In this document: positions 23,465-32,777 of the stretch, in pieces
How positions within the stretch are numbered: position 1 is the stretch's first letter
Layout of the letters: each line of letters begins with the position of its first letter
Source: JAWKWA01 sp041397765
GTDB taxonomy: Bacteria > Pseudomonadota > Alphaproteobacteria > Rhizobiales > Hyphomicrobiaceae
Assembly (NCBI GenBank): GCA_041397765.1
Contig: JAWKWA010000030.1
Span: forward strand, 1-34,311
DNA length: 34,311 nucleotides
Reading direction: 5' to 3'
The notes under the pieces: model-generated
What the model was told of the DNA's origin: nothing
Database searches by the model: none
Seen by the model: only the letters and a program-made list of their open reading frames with translations
Made by a program: the position numbers and the translations under genes

Positions 23465-24864
23465 ATGCACGACATCAAGTGGATCCGTGAGAATCCCGAG
23501 GCCTTCGACGAGCGTCTGAAAGTGCGCGGCCTGTCGCCGATGGCGGGCCCTCTCATCGCGCTCGACGAGGCGCGGCGCGCCCATCTGACGCGGCTGCAGG
23601 AGGCGCAGAGCCGGCGCAACGCCGCTTCCAAGGAAATCGGCAAGGCGAAGGCCGCCAAGGACAACGCCCTCGCCGACCGGCTGATGAAGGAGGTCGCCGA
23701 TCTCAAGGGCCTCATCCAGGAGGGCGAGGCGGAGGAGCGGCGGCTCGACGAGGAACTGGCCGGGGCGCTCGCCGTGATCCCCAATCTGCCGCTCGCCGAT
23801 GTGCCGGTCGGCCCCGACGAGACTGCAACAAGGAGGTCCGCCGGGTCGGCGAGCCGAGGGGCATGGATTTCTCGCCGAAGCAGCATTTCGAGCTCGGCGA
23901 GGCGCTGGGGCTCATGGATTTCGAGACGGCGCAGAAGATCTCGGGCGCCCGCTTCGTCGTGCTGAAAGGGGCGCTGTCGCGGCTCGAGCGGGCGCTCGCC
24001 GCCTTCATGCTCGACATCCATACCGCCCCGGCGAGCGGTCGGACCGGCGGCTATACCGAGTGCCAGGTGCCGCTGCTCGTCCGCGACCATGCCGCCTATG
24101 GCACGGGCAATCTGCCGAAATTCGCCGGCGACCTCTTCTCCGCACACAAGGACCTCGTCGGCGTGATCGACGAGCGGCTGGCGCATCATTCGGCCGATCT
24201 CGACGAGCGGGCGGAGGCGGGCCGGCTCGGCGAGATCGCCTATGAGATCGCCGAGCAGGAGCGCTTCTGGCTCATTCCGACGGCGGAGGTGTCGCTCACC
24301 AATTTCGTGCGCGAGCAGATCATCGAGGAGAGCCAGCTCCCCATGCGGCTGACTGCCTGGACGCCCTGCTTCCGCTCGGAGGCGGGGGCGGCGGGTCGCG
24401 ACACGCGCGGCATGATCCGTCAGCACCAGTTCTCCAAGGTCGAGCTCGTCTCGATCACCACGCCCGAGACCAGCCTCGATGAGCACGAGCGCATGACCGC
24501 TTCGGCCGAGGAGGTGCTGAAGCGGCTCGGCCTGCCCTACCGCACGGTCATGCTCTCGACGGGCGATATGGGCTTTGCCAGCCGCAAGACCTACGACATC
24601 GAGGTCTGGCTGCCCGGCCAGAACGCCTATCGGGAGATCTCGTCCTGCTCGGTGTGCGGTGATTTCCAGGCGCGGCGCATGAATGCGCGCTACCGGCCGG
24701 CCGGCTCGAAGGACGTGCGCTTCGTGCATACGCTGAACGGCTCGGGGCTCGCGGTGGGGCGGACACTGATCGCGGTCATGGAGAACTACCAGGAGGCGGA
24801 CGGCTCGATCACCGTGCCGGAGGCGCTCCGGCCCTATATGGGCGGGGTCGCGCGCATCGGCTGA
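23465..24864 (+). CDS. serS: Serine-tRNA ligase, one apparent frameshift
   Basis: SerRS charges tRNA-Ser and is normally essential and single-copy. The N-terminal coiled-coil tRNA-binding arm (MHDIKWIRENPEAFDERL... to about residue 120) is in one frame and the catalytic core (MDFSPKQHFELGEALGL onward) in another. Adding one base near 23824, in GAGACTGCAACAAGG, joins them as ...DET(G)NKEVRRVGEPRGMDFSPK, the family sequence, giving about 466 residues. The class II motifs are intact: motif 2 around TPCFRSEAGAAGRDTRGMIRQHQF, and motif 3 in LNGSGLAVGRTLIAVMEN. EISSCSVCGDFQARR is also present. An intact SerRS is expected in any such cell, so the shift is probably a sequence error. Confidence 0.95.
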
Positions 24865-24991
24865 AAATGGCTCGCCTCGGCGTCACCCGGGTGCCATGGC
24901 GGGCGGCGAAAGTCGGGCCTGCCCGGCTCTGCTGCCCGAGGTGCCGAGGACGAGCTGCAAGGCGCCATGTGGAGCGCTGCCGGGAGTGGAC

Positions 24992-25753
24992 ATGCGCATA
25001 CTTCTGACCAATGACGACGGCATCGACGCGCCGGGGCTGCACGCGCTGCGGGAGATCGCGGCCGAGCTCTCGAGCGATGTGTGGATCGTCGCGCCCGAGA
25101 CCAACCAGTCGGGTAAGGGCCATTCGCTGTCGCTGCTCGAGCCGTTGCGCATGCGCAAGGTCGGCGAGCGGGTCTTTGCGGTCCGCGGCACGCCGACCGA
25201 TTGCGTGATCATGGCGGTGCGGCACGTGATGAAGGATGGCCTGCCAGACCTCCTGCTCTCGGGTGTCAACCGCGGCGCCAACATGGCCGAGGACATGACC
25301 TATTCGGGCACCATCGCGGCCGCCTTCGAGGGCACGCTGCTCGGCATCCGCTCGATCGCGCTGTCGCAATCATTCGGCGGCGACGGGGGATCGGCGCGCT
25401 TCGGCACGGCGGTCGCGCATGGGGCGGGCCTCGTCCGGCGGCTGCTCGCGCTCGAATGGGAGGAGGGCACGCTGATGAACGTCAATTTCCCCGACCGCGA
25501 GCCCGACAAGATCGCCGGCATCCGGGCGACGCGGCAGGGGCGGCGCGATCCGGGGCTGCTCGACATCGAGGGCCGGCGCGACACCTGGGGCGAGGCCTAT
25601 TACTGGCTCGCCTATGAGCGGCGGCGCTCGAAGGCGGCGGCGGGCACGGATCTGGAGGCGATCTATGGTGGCGCGATCTCGGTGACGCCGCTCCATCTCG
25701 ACATGACGCACGACCGCACGCGCGAGCGGCTCGAGGGGCTGCTCGGAGGATAG
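24992..25753 (+). CDS. surE: 5'/3'-nucleotidase SurE
   Basis: SurE is a metal-dependent nucleoside-monophosphate phosphatase. The 253-residue product begins MRILLTNDDGIDAPGL, with the metal-binding Asp pair (residues 8-9), then VAPETNQSGKGHSLSL with the conserved Ser and Asn ligands, VRGTPTDCV, LLSGVNRGANMAEDMTYSGTIAAAFEG with the conserved Asn, and VTPLHLDMTH near the end. The ATG at 24992 has GGGAGTGG upstream; the frame is open for 32 further codons that match nothing. It lies 127 bp after serS on the same strand. Many alphaproteobacteria have pcm next; here a GNAT gene follows. Confidence 0.96.
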   Translation: MRILLTNDDGIDAPGLHALREIAAELSSDVWIVAPETNQSGKGHSLSLLEPLRMRKVGERVFAVRGTPTDCVIMAVRHVMKDGLPDLLLSGVNRGANMAEDMTYSGTIAAAFEGTLLGIRSIALSQSFGGDGGSARFGTAVAHGAGLVRRLLALEWEEGTLMNVNFPDREPDKIAGIRATRQGRRDPGLLDIEGRRDTWGEAYYWLAYERRRSKAAAGTDLEAIYGGAISVTPLHLDMTHDRTRERLEGLLGG

Positions 25754-25832
25754 CGGGGGCGCTCGACAGACGCCCGGGCGCCGCGGTGCGGGTGGTGCTG
25801 GTGGCGGGCCGGGCCAAAGGGAGAGAGCGTCC

Positions 25833-26363
25833 ATGTCCCTCGCGCTCAGGATTGAAGAGAGCGGCGCGGGCGACCGCCGGACGCTCGATGCGCTCTATCG
25901 GCTCTCGTTCCCCGAGGAGGATCTGCTGGCGCTGATCGGCGATCTGCTGGCGCGGCCAGACGAGGTGCTGTCGCTCAGCGGGCATGCGGGAGAGGAGATC
26001 GCCGGGCATGTCGCTCTGACGCGATGCCGGATCGACGGTGGCGGGGGTGGCGTGGCGCTGCTCGGGCCGCTCGCCGTGCGGCCGGACCGTCGGCGTCAGG
26101 GCATCGCTCGCGCGCTGGTCGAGACCGGGCTGACGCGGTTCGCGGCGGAGGGGATCGCCTTGGTCTGCGTGCTCGGCGATCCAGCCTTCTATGGCCGGCT
26201 CGGCTTTGCGGCCGAGAGCGCCGTGAGGCCGCCCTATGAGCTTCCCGAGGCCTGGCACCCGGCATGGCAGTCGCGCCGGCTCGACCCGGCCGCCGCCGCG
26301 GCGTTGAGCGGCCGCCTCGCCGTGCCCCAACCCTGGCGCCGGCCGGAGCTTTGGGGGGCGTGA
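25833..26363 (+). CDS. GNAT-family N-acetyltransferase, YhbS-like
   Basis: The 176-residue product resembles YhbS-type GNAT proteins: LYRLSFPEEDLLALIGDLLA, HVALTRCRI, then LLGPLAVRPDRRRQGIARALVETGL with acetyl-CoA-binding R-R-Q-G-I-A, and VLGDPAFYGRLGFAAES with the family-typical L-G-D-P-x-F-Y-x-R-x-G-F motif. The ATG at 25833 is preceded by AAAGGGAGAGAG. It is 79 bp downstream of surE and probably in the same transcription unit. The acceptor is unknown. Confidence 0.92.
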   Translation: MSLALRIEESGAGDRRTLDALYRLSFPEEDLLALIGDLLARPDEVLSLSGHAGEEIAGHVALTRCRIDGGGGGVALLGPLAVRPDRRRQGIARALVETGLTRFAAEGIALVCVLGDPAFYGRLGFAAESAVRPPYELPEAWHPAWQSRRLDPAAAAALSGRLAVPQPWRRPELWGA

Positions 26364-26717
26364 GCTGAGGCGGGCCCAAGCGAGGCGGGCCCAAGCGAGG
26401 CGGGGAGGCGTGGATCGTCAGAGGGCTGGCGCCATCAGGACGCCTCGAAGCGGAAGTCGTCGTGGCTGGAACCGCAGCAGTGCGCCGCATTTACAGGTAT
26501 TCATACGGTTGGCGGCAGCTTGCGAGCTTGTTGCGGACAAAGACAATCTGTTTGCAGAGCGAATAACATCGGCCGCCGCTGCACCAGGATTTTTCGCCGA
26601 GCTTCGGTCGGCGGCGGGCTGAAGGCCTGCCCCAATTCTTCGTTGACTGCGGAAATCCAGGCCCACACACTCCTTCAGTCCACAGCGAGACGAGAGTGGG
26701 CAGGGAGGACTCAGTTG
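26364..26717. other. Gap before the WD40 gene, with a short 15-bp direct repeat
   Basis: GAGGCGGGCCCAAGC occurs at 26367-26381 and again at 26382-26396, followed by a partial third copy. From about 26430 onward the base composition becomes less GC-rich and stays so through the WD40 gene. No gene or confident promoter is seen. The frame of the WD40 gene is open from 26520, but those 66 codons lack coding character. Confidence 0.6.
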
Positions 26718-29159
26718 ATGGTTTCGAGAGTGACTGCCCATCAGGTCGATCGAATTATGGCCGCGCCGACGAAGCACATATGGTCCCGCGTCGGGGGCGT
26801 GAGGGCAGTTGTTCTCATTCTCGCCAGCCTCGCCGCAGCTGCGATTGCACCGGCCGTCGGTGGACAGAGCCAAGCCTTCGCGCAAACGTCAACGGGGCAA
26901 GCCGATGCCGACCGTGTCGGTGCCTTGGAACTCACTGTTTCCGGCCTGCTGACGCGTGCTGCACGCGAACTGATCGACAGCGGCTCGGTAGCGAACATTC
27001 AGAAGGGGATGCTGCTCACGCTCGAGGCCGTGCCGGATCAGTCTGCGGCGAAGTGGGTTCCCGAGGCGCGGGTCCTGCTCGACCGTGCGTTGAGGGCGCC
27101 GCGCGAGGAGCTCGTCCTCCGGGACCACACGGAGACGGTCAACAGCGTCACGTTCAGCGATGACGGCAAGCTCGTCTTCTCCGGCTCGGACGACCAGACG
27201 GTTCGCGTGTGGAAGGCGGATACCGGCCATTTGGTCGCAACGCTGTCAGCGGGCGCGAAAGTCCTGAGCGTCGATTTTCATGGTGGCGCAAGTGGTCACG
27301 TGGATCGCATTGTTGCGGGGCTCGGCGACAACACTGCGAAAATCTGGGTGTCCGATGAGCACGGCGAGTGGGGTGCAACGACCACGCCGAGCGATACGAT
27401 GCGAGGGCATACTGCACCAGTCAGGAGCGCCAACTTTGGCTACGGCGGCCTCATCCTCACGTCGAGCGGCGACCGATCGATGCGCGTGTGGGAGGGGGAC
27501 GACACGGGCCAACACTTCACCTCGATCGCAACAGTGTCTGACGATGTCGCGGACGCCAGCCTTGAGCCGGGCGGCGGCGAGCGCTTCGTTTCCGTAAAGG
27601 ACCACAGTGTGACGGTGTGGGGACCCGACCGTGCCAACGCCCGCAGCTACAAGAAACTCTTCGATTACACAGACAACGCAAACTACAGCAACACAACATA
27701 CATCAGCGTCAGCTTCAGCGCCGACGGCAAGCACGTCGCCGTCGGATCGCACAAGGGCAAGATCGAGGTGTTCGAGATTCCCGATACTGGCACGACGCTG
27801 ACGCCGATCGCCACGAAGGTCGCGCAAACTGGCCGTGTGACGAGTGTCAGATTCAGCCCCAACGGACGGCAAATCCTCACGGCTTCCGATGACGGGACCG
27901 CGCGGCTGTGGGCGTTCGATGCCTCGGCCGCGGAGGACGAGAAGCTCGCCCTCGTCGTCAGTCTCGACACGCACGGAGCCGGTGTCACCAGCGCCAGCTT
28001 CAGTCCGGACGGCAAGCGCATCGTCACGGCTTCCAAGGACAAGACGGTCAGAGTGTGGACAATCGCGCCCGGCGTCGTGCCGCTCGCCACGCCCGACGTC
28101 ACGGTCACGGTCGCGAGCCTCAGTGACGATAGCAAGCGCGTGGTCACGGGGTCTCCCGACGGCAAGACACGCGTGTGGGAGGCAGATGCCACGGGCCCAG
28201 GCTTCACGCTGAAGGCCACACTGTCCTCCGGCCAGACGAAGGCCGTCCGAACAGCCAGCTTCAACCACGAAGGCACGCTGATCGTCACCGGGTCGGACGA
28301 CAATCAAGTGCGGGTCTGGAAGGCTGATGCGACGGGCAACTGGGTCGACGCGAGCGCACCTTCCCAGACGATCGCGGCCCATTCGGACGTGGTGACCAGC
28401 GCCACGTTCAGCGGCGATGGAACGCGCATCGTGACGGCGTCGAGGGACAAATCCGTGCAGGTGCTGGTGGGCGACGCCAATGGACAGTGGGTCACGTCGT
28501 CGCCGTTAGCGTATGACTCGCCCATCAACGATGCCAGCATCCTCGTCGGTGTTGCCGTCCTCACCGCGAACGCGATTCCGCACTCATACGCCGACATTTG
28601 GGTTTTCGGCACGATCAAAGCAACCGGTCGACTGAATCACCCAGACAGCGTCTTGAGCGCCCGAGTGAGCTCTGACGGGAAAAGCATCGTCACCGGTGCC
28701 GCCGACGATGCCGTGCGGGTGTGGATGTTGGGCGACCAAGAGCAAGCGATCAGTTGGGGCACAGGGACGCGCACAGCGCCAAGCCTCACATTGCTTGGCC
28801 ACACGGACGACGTCGTCAGCGCCAGCTTCAGCCCCGACAGCAAGCGCATCGTCTCGGCGTCGGCCGACGGGACGGCACGCATCTGGGAGGCCGACAGCAC
28901 GGGCAAGGCCTTCACACATGTCGCCACGCTCGCCGGCCATACTGGCGCCCTCACAAGCGCGAGCTTCTTCACGCCCGACGGCAAGCGCATCCTGACGGCC
29001 TCGAAGGACGGTACGGCCTTGCTCTGGCCGGTCTACGAGACGCTGCAGGACCTCGTCGATGCCGCCAAGACGCGCGCGCAGCGCTGCCTGACGCCGGCCG
29101 AGCGGGCGTACTACTACCTGCCGCCCACTCCGCCGCAATGGTGCGTGGCGAAAAAGTAG
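26718..29159 (+). CDS. Exported WD40-repeat protein, about 14 blades
   Basis: An 813-residue protein with an N-terminal signal (hydrophobic VVLILASLAAAAIAPAV, likely cleavage after AQAFA-type QAFA), so periplasmic or secreted. Residues about 70-135 form a helical segment (LLTRAARELIDSGSVANIQKGMLLTLEA ... WVPEARVLLDRALR) like the linker that precedes WD40 domains in STAND/NACHT-type and caspase-WD40 proteins. I count about 14 WD40-like units from LVLRDHTETVNSVTFS to LTSASFFTPDGK, enough for two seven-bladed propellers; typical blades read SFSPDGKRIVTASKDKTVRVW. The C-terminus RCLTPAERAYYYLPPTPPQWC is a motif I know from such bacterial WD40 proteins. The ATG at 26718 has GGGAGGA upstream; an ATG at 26757 would shorten the n-region. 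The gene is AT-richer than its neighbours, suggesting transfer. Partner and function are unknown. Confidence 0.88.
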   Translation: MVSRVTAHQVDRIMAAPTKHIWSRVGGVRAVVLILASLAAAAIAPAVGGQSQAFAQTSTGQADADRVGALELTVSGLLTRAARELIDSGSVANIQKGMLLTLEAVPDQSAAKWVPEARVLLDRALRAPREELVLRDHTETVNSVTFSDDGKLVFSGSDDQTVRVWKADTGHLVATLSAGAKVLSVDFHGGASGHVDRIVAGLGDNTAKIWVSDEHGEWGATTTPSDTMRGHTAPVRSANFGYGGLILTSSGDRSMRVWEGDDTGQHFTSIATVSDDVADASLEPGGGERFVSVKDHSVTVWGPDRANARSYKKLFDYTDNANYSNTTYISVSFSADGKHVAVGSHKGKIEVFEIPDTGTTLTPIATKVAQTGRVTSVRFSPNGRQILTASDDGTARLWAFDASAAEDEKLALVVSLDTHGAGVTSASFSPDGKRIVTASKDKTVRVWTIAPGVVPLATPDVTVTVASLSDDSKRVVTGSPDGKTRVWEADATGPGFTLKATLSSGQTKAVRTASFNHEGTLIVTGSDDNQVRVWKADATGNWVDASAPSQTIAAHSDVVTSATFSGDGTRIVTASRDKSVQVLVGDANGQWVTSSPLAYDSPINDASILVGVAVLTANAIPHSYADIWVFGTIKATGRLNHPDSVLSARVSSDGKSIVTGAADDAVRVWMLGDQEQAISWGTGTRTAPSLTLLGHTDDVVSASFSPDSKRIVSASADGTARIWEADSTGKAFTHVATLAGHTGALTSASFFTPDGKRILTASKDGTALLWPVYETLQDLVDAAKTRAQRCLTPAERAYYYLPPTPPQWCVAKK

Positions 29160-29402
29160 CCGCCCGGCGTCGGCAGGGCCTCAGAGGGCTGCCTGACGCA
29201 GCAGAGGGCTCGGTTTGGCGCCGGCCGTCAGGGAAGGAACGGCGCCCATCCGCCGCAGTCGCATCGCTGCCGGCGGTGAGCAGCTGGTCTGCCTCCGCCG
29301 CCTCTCCATTGGCGCCACGCCCCGGGGCGCTGGCATCACAAGCTAAGCGACATCGAACGGGCCCCACGCGCTGGATGACGCGCCCCGATCTCTACCTCTC
29401 CC
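29160..29402. other. Short gap between the WD40 gene and rnd
   Basis: The two genes converge here. I see no gene, no repeat and no hairpin with a T-run. Confidence 0.5.
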
Positions 29403-30584
29403 TCATACCCGCGCCGTCGACTTGATTTCTTCGGGGGTGGCGACCGGGAGGGCGGTGACGCGGCCCTTGCGGACGGCGAGGGCCATGCGGCCGTGCTTCA
29501 GGTCGATGGCCGCCTGGCCGAACAATTCGCGCCGCCAGCCGGTCAGGGCCGGCACGTCGGGCTCGTCCTCGGTGGCGATCAGCTCCAGATCCTCGCTCGT
29601 CGCGATCAGCTTGGCGGCGACGCCGTGGCGCGCGGCGACCGCCTTCAACAGCACCTTGAGCAGGTCGCCGATGGCCAGCGCCTCGGGCGAGGCGGCGGTG
29701 CCGCGATCGACCGGGGGAAGGGTGCGCGGATCGCGCTCGAGACCGCGCTTCACCACCTCGATCAGCTCGCGACCCTTGGCCGAGCGGGCGAAGCCCTCGG
29801 AGATGGTGCGCAGCTCCGAGAGCTGCTCGGTCGAGCGCGGCATCTGGTTGGCGATGTCGTAGAGCGCCTCGTCCTTGATGACGCGGCCGCGCGGCACGTT
29901 GAGGCTCTGGCGGTCTGCTCGCGCCACTCGGCCGCCTCCATCAGCACGCCGACCGCCTTGCGCCCCTTGACGCGCAGCTTGAGGCGGCGCCACGCCTCCT
30001 TGGGGTCGAGGGCGTAGGTCTCGGGCGAGGTGAGGCCGGCGAGCTCCTCCTCCAGCCAGTGCGAGCGGCCGGAACGCTCCAGCTCGTCGGCGAGATGGCG
30101 GTGACCGGGCGCAGATGCGTGACGTCGCCGAGCGCGTAGGTGAGCGCCGCTTCTCGGTCAGCGCGGCCGGCGCCTGCGTCGGTGAACTGGGACGATTTGT
30201 CGATGTCGTCGCCGGTGACGCGCTTGACGAGATTGGAGAAGCTGATCGCCTCGCCGAAGCCGCAGACCATGGCCGCGACCTGGGTGTCGAAGAGGGGCGC
30301 GGGATGAGGCCCGACTTCTGGTAGACGATCTCGATGTCCTGGCGGCGGCGTGGAAGACCTTGGTCAGCGTGCCGATCGCCATCAGCTCGTAGAACGGCGC
30401 GAGGTCGAGGCCGTCCGCCATCGGATCGATCAGCGCCTCGGTGCCTCGCTCGCGATCTGGATGAGGCAGAGCTCGGGCCAATAGGTCGATCTCGCATGAA
30501 CTCGGTGTCGACCGTCACATAGGCGTGGTCGGCGAGGGAGCGGCAGAGGCGGGCGAGTTGGTCGGTGCTTGTGATCAAATTCAT
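29403..30584 (-). pseudogene. rnd: Ribonuclease D, disrupted by about eight single-base frameshifts
   Basis: RNase D is a 3'-5' exoribonuclease in tRNA 3'-end maturation. Fragments in all three frames line up as one protein of about 390 residues. MNLITSTDQLARL...VTVDTEFMR carries Exo I (D-x-E). TYWPELCLIQIA, LIDPMADGLDLAPFYELM and KVFHA (Exo II area), DIEIVYQKSG, LFDTQVAAMVCGFGEAISFSNLVK, YALGDVTHLRPV, and a C-terminal HRDC-containing half (SLNVPRGRVIKDEALYDIANQMP onward to TGA at 29403-29405) follow. One added base each near 30488, 30448, 30342, 30302, 30100 and 29913 restores the frame, with two more changes near 30150-30190. Conserved residues are kept at each break, so sequence error is more likely than decay. 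The adjacent aspS region is the usual neighbourhood for rnd. Confidence 0.85.
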
Positions 30585-30649
30585 GATGATGGCGGTATAG
30601 CGCGAATCGACAAGGATGTCGCCCCGAGCGTGGACGTGATCCCCCGGGG

Positions 30650-31938
30650 AAATCTCCCGGTCGGGCGAGCCGATCCGGGGGCGTCGGGGCTGCTGGCCTC
30701 GCCGCCCGCGGCGGGCTGCGCGGTGTCGCTGAGGGGGCCGGCCGAGAATGTCGTCGCCCTGCGGCAGCGTCGGTGTCGAGCGGATGACCGGCACGTGCTT
30801 GACGCGCTCGCTCATCGGCACGGTCGGGCGGATGGCGGTGCGGATCAGAGCCCAGACGATCAGGCAGGCATGGATGGCGGCGGTGTAGGTGAAGAGCCCC
30901 TGGGGTCTGAGCCGCTCCATGACGAGGGAGGCGGCGAGCGGGCCGATCATCGAGCCGACGGCGAAGGTGAAGAGCAGGCCGGCTGACAGCGGCATACTGG
31001 CCGGGCTTGGCGAAGTCATTGGTACGGGCGGCCGCCAGCGAATAGAGCGGCATGGCGAAGGCGCCGAACAGGAAGGCGCCGCCATAGACGAGGCGATGAT
31101 CGTTGCCGGCGCCGAGCGAGAGCGCGAGCGCCGAGAGCGAGGCGCCGAGCGTCGCCACCATCAGCACGGAGCGGCGGTCGATCCGGCCGGAGAGCCAGCC
31201 GAAGGGGATCTGCAGCGCCGCCGAGAATGCCGACGCCCATGAAGATGGCGATGCCGGTGAGGTCGAGGCCGATCTGGCGGGCATAGAGCGGGCCGATGGT
31301 GCGGAAGGCGCTGTTGGTGAGACCGATCGTCAGGCAGGCTGCGAAGGCGAGCGGCGAGATCCGCCAGGTGTCCCACAGATGCATGCGGACGGTGTCGTCA
31401 TGGGCGGGGCTGGAGCGGTCGGCGAGAGCGCGATCGGCACCAGGGCGAGGGCGAGCAGCATGGACATGACCGAGAAGGGCACGGAAGGTCTCGGCGCCGA
31501 GTGAGGGCAGCAGGGAACTGCGAGGCGGTGACAGCGGTGATGTCGACAAGCGAGTAGGCGCTGAACACCCGTCCGCGTGCCTGGCTGGAGACGACGCCGT
31601 TCAGCCAGCTCGATGACGATGAAGAGGGCGGCCGAGCAGAAGCCGGTGACGAAGCGCAACGCGATCCAGGTACGCGGCTCGACGCTCAGCGTGAAGACGA
31701 GCACGGCCGAGGCGGCGATGACAGAGCGCGGCGAAGACACGGATGTGGCCGACGAAGCTGATGAGGCGGGTCGCCATCAGCGCCGCCGACATAGCTGGCG
31801 AAATAGGCGGTGCCCATGGCGCCGATCATGGCCGGCGACATGCCTTCCAGATTGGCGCGAATGGCGATCAGCGTCGACTGGATGCCGTTCGAGCCGAGCA
31901 GCATGGCGGCGGCGACGAGGAGGAATGAGAGAGTACAT
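30650..31938 (-). pseudogene. YcaD-like MFS transporter, disrupted by many frameshifts
   Basis: Successive minus-strand fragments in all frames make up a 12-helix major facilitator protein. MLLGSNGIQSTLIAIRANLEG, MSPAMIGAMGTAYFASYVGG, LISFVGHIRVFAAL, VEPRTWIALRFVTGFCSAALFIVIE, LAFAACLTIGLTNSAFRTIGPLYA, IPFGWLSGRIDRRSVLM (the MFS loop motif), YGGAFLFGAFAMPLYSLAAA, LLFTFAVGSMIGPLAASLVM and LFTYTAAIHACLIVWALIR follow in order, as in YcaD-type proteins. At least seven frame changes are needed, and the ones I worked out need one added base. The start is probably the ATG at 31938, itself out of frame with the next piece. No stop is visible before rnd, so the 3' limit is approximate. Substrate unknown. 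Confidence 0.75.
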
Positions 31939-32249
31939 TGATGAGGTCTCGTCGCGTCGGGGAGCGTCCGGTCGGGGGCGTCCGGTCTGGTGCATCGGCT
32001 CAGGGCATCGGCTCAGGGGCGGCCCTTGCGGGGGTATTGGCAAGCCGCAAGGCCAGGCTGCCGGAATCGCCGGACGCCGCGGCTCCCTAATCTATCGGGC
32101 GGGCGTTGGCCAGCCGGTCCGGAAGCGGCATCGGAGGGCTCGCAGGCGGCCTCGGCCACCGCCTTCAATCGGCCGGCTTTGCAGGGCATTGGGCCGAAGG
32201 GTCGGGGTCCGTTCGGCGGGTGGCAGGGCAGCCTTCAGAGGCAGGTGGC
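31939..32249. other. Divergent gap between the MFS gene and the Ig-like gene
   Basis: This 311-bp stretch should hold start signals in both directions, but I see no clear promoter, repeat or small gene. Open frames through it are Arg/Gly-rich and unconvincing. Confidence 0.5.
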
Positions 32250-32765
32250 ATGAATCGCGGCATCCTCCTTTCCATCGCCATCCTGATCGCCGGCTCGATC
32301 GGGTTTGCCGGCGCCGTGCTGTCGACCGCGCCGGCGGCCGAGGAACAGGCGCAGGTCATCGCCTCCGTGCCGGTCGAGGGTTCCGAACCGGTCGATCCAC
32401 GGATGCCGGAGATGCGCTTCACCTTCTCCCGGTCGATGGATGTCTCGCGGATCGGGCTCGGGGCGGAGAACGGCGCAGTCTTTCCCGAGATCGGCGAGGC
32501 GCCGCATTTCCTCGACGATGGCCGTACCTTCGTCGTCTCGGTGTTCCTGCAACCCCAGACGCGCTACGTCATGGTGCTGAAGGGGGGCGGCGAGGCGGGC
32601 TTCAGCGATCTCGCCGGCCAGCCGGCAGAGACCTTCCGGCTCGCCTTCGAGACCGGCCCCGAGCCGGCCGATGCGGGGCCGCTGCCCGAGGGGGCGGCGG
32701 GTGCGGCCGTCGATCTCGATCCGGGCAACGACGCGGGCGACGAAGGCGAGGCGACGTCGCAGTAG
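32250..32765 (+). CDS. Exported or membrane-anchored protein with a bacterial Ig-like domain
   Basis: The 171-residue product starts MNRGILLSIAILIAGSIGFAGAV, an N-terminal signal or anchor. One domain of about 100 residues follows: SVPVEGSEPVDPRMPEMRFTFSRSMDVSRIGL ... DDGRTFVVSVFLQPQTRYVMVL ... GFSDLAGQPAETFRLAFET. That pattern (P-x-x-G-x-x-V-D-P, F-S-R-S-M-D, L-x-P-x-T-x-Y, F-x-T at the end) is typical of Big_5/SbsA-type Ig-like domains. The C-terminal 40 residues are acidic and Gly-rich. The ATG at 32250 has AGAGGCAGG upstream; 48 open codons precede it without support. It converges with the YdeI-family gene. Its role is unknown. Confidence 0.75.
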   Translation: MNRGILLSIAILIAGSIGFAGAVLSTAPAAEEQAQVIASVPVEGSEPVDPRMPEMRFTFSRSMDVSRIGLGAENGAVFPEIGEAPHFLDDGRTFVVSVFLQPQTRYVMVLKGGGEAGFSDLAGQPAETFRLAFETGPEPADAGPLPEGAAGAAVDLDPGNDAGDEGEATSQ

Positions 32766-32777
32766 AACGAAGCGCGC

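Noticed and set aside
23800..23860. Programmed ribosomal frameshift in serS (and similarly in odhB)
   Set aside because: No slippery heptamer or downstream structure stands out, neither family is known for it, and several unrelated genes show the same one-base-missing pattern.
26718..29159. WD40 gene as part of an antiphage defence system
   Set aside because: No nuclease, NTPase, protease or toxin gene is adjacent, and the product carries a signal peptide, which does not fit a cytoplasmic sensor.
29403..31085. A single 560-residue fusion protein of transporter and RNase D
   Set aside because: The open frame joins an in-frame piece of the MFS gene to out-of-frame rnd sequence; it only exists because of missing bases.
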